From assembly GCA_907165275.2 (NCBI GenBank), contig OU015657.1, positions 10,811,001-10,875,000 on the forward strand: a DNA stretch of 64,000 nt, given 5' to 3'. Position 1 is the first letter of the stretch. The number at the start of each line of letters is the position of its first letter. The notes below the pieces were generated by a model, which made no database searches, was not told the origin of the DNA, and saw only the letters and a list, made by a program, of their open reading frames with translations. Source of the stretch: Zygaena filipendulae. Lineage: Eukaryota > Arthropoda > Insecta > Lepidoptera > Zygaenidae. This document shows positions 56,431-64,000 of the stretch, one piece after another. The translations under genes and the position numbers were made by a program.

Positions 56431-56919
56431 TTGTAGAACCTTATTTGAAGTAGGTAGACAAACAATCAAAATATAAGGTGCATAGAAGAAATATTATCGA
56501 ATAGGTACAAAAGTGTCCTTCTTCTTATTTATATTTGTTAGAAAAGCTTAGGTATACGGCGTCAGTCTGACGGTTAGTTTAGGAATCGAATATGTTCTTA
56601 TTATGAAGATGGAAAATAGCTTTTGTATTTACATATTGTGTAGATACCTATTTCAAATAGTTATATCTGGAAACTTTTATAAATACCTATTACATAATAT
56701 AACTGTTGTGACACTCTGTAGTAAAATTGTTTTTTATATTGTTTATTTTGAGTGGTGTTCAATAAAGAGTTTATTATTATTGTGGCAGAACTTTACTTGC
56801 CATCTACGGTTCGTGCCGTGCTTGCTGTGACGGAGAGCAAAGATTTGGCTAAATTGGCCTCGGTAGCGGATTATGTCCTGGTAGCGGCCGTTAAACCGTA
56901 CAACACCGTTAAAGTCAGG

Positions 56920-57130
56920 CCAGCGACACTCCCTTGAAGCAAAAGTTACTATGGATTTATGCGCGAACTTCTTTACCACCTTTGGAATACTTAACCAAAT
57001 TTCTATGACCGCTTCATACATTGTATTGGTATGGTTGGCACAAAATGCTTTCATAGATCGATTCAGCGATTAGTATGGAAGTGCCTACTCTTAAAACGTA
57101 GTTATTTAAAACGTAGTGATTGCTCAGTGG
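56920..57130. repeat. Dispersed repeat D, copy 2 (inverted)
   Basis: Reverse complement of 54718-54940, with a small tandem duplication of AAAACGTAGT near 57095-57118. An upstream GTTCAATAAAGAG at 56757 suggests a retroelement end. Confidence 0.8.
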
Positions 57131-57366
57131 TTGCAGCATTATCACGTCGGGGTCACCAATTTTCTACACTTTTCCTACTAGCTGTAGTTTGTATTTACTT
57201 CAGGGAATATAGTTATGATAGATTAAGAAAACGCGTGCAGAAAGTTATTGTTCGTGTAGCTTAATGTTAATTTACAAAGGGCGTGAGTGGTCGCTACAGA
57301 AGCTAGGAGAGCTGGCGTGCCTGAGGCCCGCGCTCGCTGAATAATAAACTCACATGTCAGTATCTT

Positions 57367-57866
57367 AAGCTGCGTCCACATTTGTAGCACCTTGCCGTAT
57401 CACGATCAGTCGTATCGTATCGAGTATTTGTATCATAAATATGGACGCTCATTTTGTCCATATCGTATCATTAAGGCGTATTTCGAAAAAATCACGTCCA
57501 TACTTAGTAAATGCTGTATCATGTTAGGTTCTAGTAAATGATCGCGTATCAAATGCATTCACGTCCAAGCTTGTTCGATACGACGTGTATCCTCTTTGAC
57601 TACCGCCAAAAAACCGACAAAGGATGGTTCGCGGTGTATCACAGATCGTGATACAGTATCAAAATACGTCCATACCACCGATCGTGATACGCGTATCGGA
57701 TACGAGGTGTATCAAGATACGTGTTTAGTATGGATCGGGCTGTATCAGATACGGCGTGTATCATTAACGGGTATCATTTTGTGTCCAAACTAGGGATCCT
57801 GATACGCGCTGTGGCCACGCAACGGAGATACGATACACAGAAATGCTACAAATCTGGACCCAGCTT
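57367..57866. mobile_element. GTATC-rich foldback element, 500 bp
   Basis: Terminal inverted repeats of 23 bp with two mismatches (AAGCTGCGTCCACATTTGTAG at the left; inverse AAGCTGGGTCCAGATTTGTAG at the right). The interior has 24 GTATC/GATAC pentamers in both orientations and no ORF of note. Confidence 0.88.
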
Positions 57867-57904
57867 TACAAAGTTGCAATGTGTCAGTGCTACATTATTT
57901 TAAG

Positions 57905-58740
57905 TAACTCTTTTAAACACATTATTAGTTTGGCGGGATTGTAGCTAAGAGATAACACTGGGCTCGGTTTTCTGCACAACATTCTATCCTATCTATATAT
58001 GGTATAAATGGTATATAGTTTACGTAAATAGAACCGTGTTGAGCTCCGATCGAGCATAGTACTTCTAGATAGATGATAATAAGGCAATTTATTTTGGAAT
58101 TGAGGCGATGGTGGTGCCGGGCAGTGCCGGATTAGCCCCGTAGCAAGTAAAATCTACCTACCTTAAACTTTACTTAAATTATGATTGATATTTTTAGTTT
58201 TATTCAAATAGCCACTTTTGAAAAGACATTTTTATGCAGCTGTGATTCCATACAAATTACACAATTTTTTATTTAAAAAAAATTGTGAAATTTTTCTACG
58301 ACATAAAGTAGTTTTTTTGAAACTGTGGGTATATTAACCGAAAAAGTGTGTTAACCCACACTGGAGAAATTTCGAGTACCTAAATCGTGTTTTAAAAGTA
58401 GGAGCGCCATTTTGTGTCAACATTTTTATGTTCAATATTTAGTTACATATTTAAGCAATGTAATAAGGTAAACACATAATTAAGGGGCGTTCCCTAACTA
58501 TCAATAAATCGTTCTGAATCAATAACTTAATTTTGTTGGTTAACATGTTGTTGCTTATCGGCGTCCATTTATGCCTACGTATATTCTCCTGCATGGTTTT
58601 TTATTTTGTTGTCTGATGTATAGGTAAGTTGGGGTTATTTAGCATTTCAATAACTATCTAATATTCTAAAAAAAAGCGCTGCCTGCATATACTTATAAAA
58701 TACTTTTGTATATTACCTCAGCATCTATCAAATATATTAT
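57905..58740. other. AT-rich non-coding stretch
   Basis: No gene or repeat recognised. Confidence 0.45.
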
Positions 58741-58741
58741 T

Positions 58742-58814
58742 ACTAGCTGTGCCCCGCGGTTCACCCGCGATAATTTCAGAGTTCCCGCAGGAATTCCAGG
58801 ATAAAAAGTACCCT
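58742..58814 (+). repeat. CCGCGG repeat, cut at the GTACCCTAT module
   Basis: Head CTAGCTGTGCCCCGCGG to AAAAAGTACCCTAT, where TGTTAGAAATGATACTCG replaces the expected GTCCTTC. Confidence 0.85.
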
Positions 58815-59114
58815 ATTGTTAGAAATGATACTCGATTAATACATTAAGCAACTGTTTTATTTACTGTATCACAAAGTAAATGCGCGCGTGCGTGCCCTCG
58901 CGCCAATTCCACAAACGATAATGCCGATCTCACTCACCGTTGACGGCTTCCACCCCAAATACGCGTCACATGACGTTTTATGTCACCTGTCAAGAGGGAT
59001 GTGATGTGGCCATCACTCCTCTAGACTTTATACAAAATATGAATCGCTAACAGACGGCCATTCTGTTAATGGAATGTCCCCATTCCTAAAAAAAATGTCT
59101 CTCGGCCATTCTAC
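58815..59114 (-). mobile_element. Possible LTR-like segment
   Basis: On the minus strand it reads TGTAGAATGGCC ... TTTCTAACA, with TATAAAG at about 59027, AATAAA at about 58860 and TG...CA ends. This is LTR-like, but no second LTR or target-site duplication is visible. Confidence 0.3.
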
Positions 59115-59700
59115 AGTAAAGTATGACCCCATACAAAGAATTAAATTTATAACTAAACAATCAAATACCTTAATTTCTTTTAAACAACATCTCCAATAAG
59201 TAGTAATTTTATGAAGAACATTATTAGGAACATTGTAATGGTAACAAAATTACACAAATTTATCCGTTGACTAAGACAATATCTAAATGTCAACATTATT
59301 AATTAAGTACATTAAATAGCCTTAAAGTATGTGTTAATACAAGATTTTATATTTTTTTGACTTAATTCATGATTTGAAGAAAAGAAAACAAAATATCTAT
59401 CTAAAAAGAAAATAGAATATTTGCAAGTAAATATTTCTGGAAGCAAAATTAAAATTATCAATATAATAAATTTTCATTTTAAATAAAGTAATATTAATAA
59501 CGGTACAAAAGTACAAATCAATTTGAAAATAAACATAATCCAAAACGAAATCTATACAAAATAAACATCAGAATAATACTTAACTGAAACATATTTTGTT
59601 GTTACATTCATAAACAATTTATTGATTTAAACTGTTCTAAGATCATCAAAGTAAGCATTTGTAGATTCTTCCATCATGTGAATACATCAGACTCGCCTCT
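59115..59700. other. AT-rich non-coding stretch
   Basis: No gene recognised. Confidence 0.45.
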
Positions 59701-59704
59701 TCAC

Positions 59705-60124
59705 AAATTTGTTTGCCTGCAGAGGGACACAATCGGATTTAATTCAATATTACACAACACCACCGAGCCTCTCGTTTGCCCACCGAGGGACACGGTCTAA
59801 CTCTCTAAGCCCAATCTGGCACCATCAAATTGTAGCCTACCGTTTGCCCACCGAGGGACACGGTCTGACTCTTTCAGCACAATCTTACACCACCGAGTTG
59901 TAGCCTGCCGTTTGCCCACCGAGGGACACGGTCTGACTCTTTCGGCACATTCTTGCACCACCAAGTTGTAGCCTGCCGTTTGCCCACCGAGGGACACGGT
60001 CTGACTCTTTCAGCACAATCTTGCACCACCAAGATGTAGCCTGCCGTTTGCCCACCGAGGGACCCGGTCTGACTCTTTCAGCACAATCTTGCACCACCAA
60101 GTCGTAACCTGCCGTTTGCCCACT
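59705..60124. repeat. 68-bp minisatellite, about six copies
   Basis: CGTTTGCCCACCGAGGGACA starts at 59773, 59841, 59909, 59977, 60045 and (partial) 60113, exactly 68 bp apart. A diverged copy precedes at 59709. Copies drift toward the left edge. Open frames on its minus strand are by-products. Confidence 0.95.
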
Positions 60125-60284
60125 CCAACGTCCTGTCATCACGATAGGTAGCGCGCTCGCTCCAATGCTGATCGATGGACGCACGCTCGCTCCGGGGTTT
60201 ATTATTTCACATTCAGGCAGCACGCTCACTGCGGTGTCAGCAGGTAGCCATCGGCAGCACGCTCGCTCCATGGTCTGACCATAA

Positions 60285-60914
60285 ACAACAAGAAAAATTC
60301 CAAAGCAATACCAGTTAGCTAAAGACTTAGGTATAATATTTGACGAAAAACTTACATTTAGATACCATAATGATCATGTAATTAATAGAAGCCTCAGTCT
60401 GTTGGGCTTCATCTCCAGATCCACCAAAGGTTTTAAAAAAAGACCCGCTAGCATCATTTATCTCTACTGCACCCTCGTCAGAAGTACTCTCGAATACAAC
60501 TCGGTTGTATGGTCTCCTTACTACACGGTGCACATTGACCGAATTGAAAGAGTTCAAAAACGCTGTCTAAAGTTAATTACTTTCAGGTATAAAAATTCCA
60601 CAAGATCGCTTCAGACGTACGGGGACAGGTTGAACAGATTCGGTATGATCTCTTTAGAAACCCGTCGCAAGGGTAGAGACCAGATCCTGCTACATAAAAT
60701 AATACACCACCAGATCGGTAGCCCTTACATCCTATCACTTTTAAATTTCAACACCAATTATCGCTCTCGACGTCCCAATACCTTCTCACTTCGGATATTC
60801 ACTAACAACACATCTTTTTACAATCCAGTTGTACGGATGTGTCGCCAATATAATGAGCTCGTCGCTAAAGGTGCAGATGTGGACGTTTTAATTGTAATTT
60901 TAGGGTATACTTAA
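60285..60914 (+). pseudogene. LINE (non-LTR) reverse-transcriptase ORF, C-terminal fragment
   Basis: An open frame of about 209 codons without its own start, entering from a junction with unrelated repeat sequence at about 60285. It reads QLAKDLGIIFDEKLTF, then LYCTLVRSTLEYNSVVW, RIERVQKRCLKLITFR and LETRRKGRDQILLHKI, the thumb and C-terminal region of Jockey/CR1-like LINE polymerases. The catalytic palm and the endonuclease are missing, so the copy is 5'-truncated and dead, though its remaining frame is intact. Confidence 0.85.
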
Positions 60915-61152
60915 AAAATATCAACGACTACCTCCGTCGCACTTGCTAATTGTGGTTCTATTTTTCTGAGATCCATAAATATCAAAATAAATTTAAATAT
61001 TACTTTGTACTTCGCTCGATATTTTTAGTCTTTCTAGGTATGCATATCTCTGGTTTGTGGTCGGAACATATAATAATACACTACAATAAGTAAAAATCGT
61101 AATGACTACAATCTGTTTTGTGTACTTAAACAAATAAATAAATAAATAAACC
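60915..61152 (+). mobile_element. LINE 3' UTR and (AAAT)n tail
   Basis: Follows the stop codon and ends in AAATAAATAAATAAATAAA at 61132-61150, a simple-repeat tail typical of target-primed insertion. Confidence 0.7.
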
Positions 61153-61239
61153 AGTTCATTGGCTCGTTGCCTCAATTTACGCTATCAGTAAATTAAATAA
61201 CTTAAATAGTTCTACTTGTGAAAAGTACCTACTTCAAGA

Positions 61240-61470
61240 ATCTGTTCACAACAAACTCTTCAATTTTATTACTGTTACTACTGCTCCAACAATTTTTATG
61301 AAATTTAGTATGCCGGGGGTTTCGGGGGCGATTAATCAATCTAGCTAGGTTTCATTTTTGAAAGCGTCGCTTCATCCGTGTTTTCAGGCAATGAAATATG
61401 AGTGTTTGTTTTCTACTTAAAAACAGATGGCGCTATACACAACGAGCGAAGCTCGGTGACCCAGATATTA
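61240..61470 (-). repeat. GATTAATCGCCCCCG repeat, copy 3 (inverted)
   Basis: CGGGGGCGATTAATCAATCTAGCTAGG, AGATGGCGCTATACACAACGAGCG and AAGCTCGGTGACCC are the inverse of the copy at 55970. Confidence 0.82.
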
Positions 61471-61479
61471 AGGGATTAT

Positions 61480-63890
61480 TATTGCAATTCAATAACTCGA
61501 CAGAGTTGTTAAATTCTGACCGCAAACCTTTTACCACAGAATAGATAGAAGAGGCAACAACTCAGTTTAGGATGAAAACTAGTATCGCCGGGTGACTCCC
61601 GTGCACAAGACCATAGTGCACAAATACATTTACTGGCATAATGAATGTAGGTAGAACGCCGCCGTTCGGTCACTTTTCTACCCAGTCACTGTTTCAAAAT
61701 TTCAGTTTTGGAAATATTGTGGGAAATACATTCGAGGTGCCAGCAAGGGGAGTTTCGGGAAAGTTAGAGTAATTGCTTCGTTGCGACCGTAATGCGCCTA
61801 CACCGCCTACATGGTCGCTAGTTATCATACTATTTTCTCTGTGTCTTATGAGACTGAATAATGAAGACGTATTTTCTTTTTACTAAAATTCACCATTACG
61901 AAGAAAATAGGTCCAAAGTTACCCGTTTGCTTAAGTCTACTTTTCTACGCTTCTTTGTAAGTACTATTAGTTTCTACTAATGTTACATAACATGACTATG
62001 TTCGCGTTCTGCTAAGCGGAATGCGTTTTAGCCGTAAAACAGCTATACAAAATATCTTTGATAGTCAAGATAGATCTAACGATACTACGATTTTCGATTT
62101 TCTACGAAATCCAGTGACATGATTTATCCAAAGAGGCATCGTAGATTATGTAGTCGTTCATGTCTATAAATTTTTCACTAAGGGAGGCCCTTACAAGATA
62201 CAGGGTGCTCAACAGGGCAACTACGTTATTTTGCTAGTAAATCGTAAACACACAAGGTATCATACTGATGCAATTAAGCCCTGATCAACTCTTATATTTT
62301 ATATTTGGTATTATCTATTACATTATTACAAGGCTTTGTCTCATTCAGTTTATTTAACATATCTTAATGTCACTTACTGGTGTGATGTGTATCTATCTAT
62401 CTTGGATAATTAACACTTTGCGAAGATAAGTTTTACTAGGGTAAGCTCAAAGTCCTTTGAATTTATTTTAGTATTGTTTACTGTCTTAAATAGTTTCTCT
62501 AAAACATTATCCCTAATATCTATGCCATGATATTCTATAAAGTTGTGGAATATGGTCGAAGATTGCTAAAGCCGATAACTTATTTTGTCATATTTCAAGG
62601 ATAGGTACCTAGTTTACTAAATATTGGTTAGGACTCTCTTCGTTCTGTTTGTAATTTATTGAACACCATACTAATACCATACCATTCTTCATGATAAACA
62701 AATATTCTTCACCTTAGCGCAATACTCTAACAGAGCTGTAGTCGAAGAAGAATAGCATGGATATTAAAAGGGTGATTATTAGACAGGGGGTCTACTTGGT
62801 CCTCCACAATATTCATATTATGGGTAATTGAAGTATACGATATATATTATCAATTTACTGTTAGTTCTTGTCACTATGAGAATATACTTGGATTTATTCT
62901 GGAAATTACTGTTATAATGATTGACAAATTAATTGTTTATAAGAGTGTGCCTTCCATTGCCGACTCGGCAAAGTGATACTAACATGATATCTTTTGCATC
63001 AACAGAACATTCTAATACCTTTATCACATTGAGTGAAAACGGAACACTGGGCGATTTTTAAAAAAAAAAACTGAGAGAGTTCAGACTACTCTATTAGGGA
63101 ATCCACTATTATGTAGGTCCTTTTTGGTTTAAGTAATCCTCGTTGTGAATCTAAGTGGTGTACTGAAGTTATACTATATCATTATTAATATTATTACTAT
63201 TTAATCCTTTATTGCACATAAAATGACAATATTTTCTTCTTTTTCTTCAATTCTGGCGAAACGCCAACGATAATACTACACTGATCCCTACTCAAACATG
63301 GTTACGGTTAATTATCTACAAAACCACCAGCTCGGAGTACAAAATAGATGAGTTCAAAATACATAGGTGACTGAAATAACGAAGATTAACTCGACACGCG
63401 TTTTTCGGTACCTACCTGCGGCTTTCAATAATCTATACTAGTACATGTACGATTATTGTAAGTTTACATTCTAAACCTCGATATTGACGTTTGGTCAATG
63501 CATTAAAACAACGAATGGATATATCATAACCTTTATTGAATGTTAGTCAATCAACGACTACATTGGTGATGACGCCCTATTCAGATCATATGAATTATAA
63601 AGGTTAAGAAACCCTGGTAATATCTCTATTTTATACTTTATTTTAGAGATTTTTTTTTTTCACGGGACTTATTTAGTCTTCTATGTCGTGTTTTAGTGTA
63701 CTTATTCAATTTTAAACTATACCTTTCTTTAGTATTAGGTATTGTATTATTTCTCTGATTTACTAAACCATCGATTCAGTAATCACTATAAAATTACTTT
63801 CCTGCGTTATTAATTTTCTGTTTTACCTACATTTTTGCAGTTAAATAATATTGAAGTGTCTGTTTGTAATCGATCGACACTAATTAGAAT
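61480..63890. other. Non-coding stretch, nothing recognised
   Basis: About 2.4 kb without a supportable gene, RNA or known repeat. Confidence 0.5.
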
Positions 63891-63894
63891 CTAA

Positions 63895-64000
63895 TTATTA
63901 TCTAGATTAGAATCTGCGTGTCCGTACATGCTAATCTTCGAAACTAATGAACGGATTAACATGCGGTTTTCGCAGGTAAATCAAGCTTAGCTTGAAGCAA
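63895..64000 (-). repeat. Third-tail-type repeat, cut by window edge
   Basis: AATCTGCGTGTCCGTACATGC, TAATGAACGGATTAACATGCGGTTTTCGCAGGTA match the tail of the copy at 46270. Confidence 0.65.

Noticed and set aside
56743..57054. 103-codon minus-strand frame over dispersed repeat D
   Set aside because: The second copy of the repeat (54718-54940) does not preserve the frame, so coding is unlikely.
59797..60271. Minus-strand frames of 66 and 128 codons with repeating VGKRQAT motifs
   Set aside because: The 68-bp period is not a multiple of three, so the frame changes each unit. The reading is a by-product of the minisatellite.

Overview
The window looks like lepidopteran (moth or butterfly) nuclear DNA. 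It is AT-rich and intron-bearing, with scattered GGTA/TACC tracts. It is packed with repeats I recognise from Lepidoptera: a CCGCGGTTTCACCCGCG-headed interspersed repeat (called the CCGCGG repeat below, about 38 copies), an AACCGACTTCCAAAAAGG repeat, a tRNA-derived SINE and several foldback MITEs. The caspase at 30 kb is of the lepidopteran effector type. Family names are from knowledge of the protein families; no database search was run.

Layout. 1-3554 (minus) is the gag-protease-RT part of a BEL/Pao LTR retrotransposon, open from ATG to the window edge. 3.6-9.9 kb is non-coding with repeat remnants. 9974-10583 (minus) is a two-exon gene for a 105-residue single-pass membrane protein that I do not recognise. 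14083-28009 (minus) is a complete ten-exon Snx4 gene encoding a 420-residue PX-BAR sorting nexin; all splice phases close and the frame is intact. Its intron 7 is 87% one tandem array, 63 copies of a 73-bp unit, and the copy next to exon 8 carries the exon 8 splice acceptor. 30027-31184 (plus) is an intact intronless effector-type caspase with a long duplicated prodomain. 31.3-59 kb contains no gene I can support, only layers of short transposons, some nested. 59.7-60.1 kb is a 68-bp minisatellite, followed by the 3' end of a LINE reverse-transcriptase ORF (60285-60914). 61.5-64 kb has nothing I recognise except a repeat fragment at the edge.

The host genes share no evident pathway: SNX4 acts in endosome-to-plasma-membrane recycling and autophagy, the caspase in apoptosis. 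Snx4 and the caspase are divergently oriented, 2 kb apart, so the interval 28010-30026 holds both promoters. The Snx4 side has a CRE octamer and a TCACGTGA palindrome of the MITF/TFEB type.

Strongest leads: the splice-acceptor-bearing minisatellite in Snx4 intron 7; the caspase with duplicated prodomain and altered pocket residues; a 154-bp-arm hairpin in Snx4 intron 5; a MITE family carrying paired CRE palindromes; and a foldback element with 24 GTATC/GATAC motifs in 500 bp.
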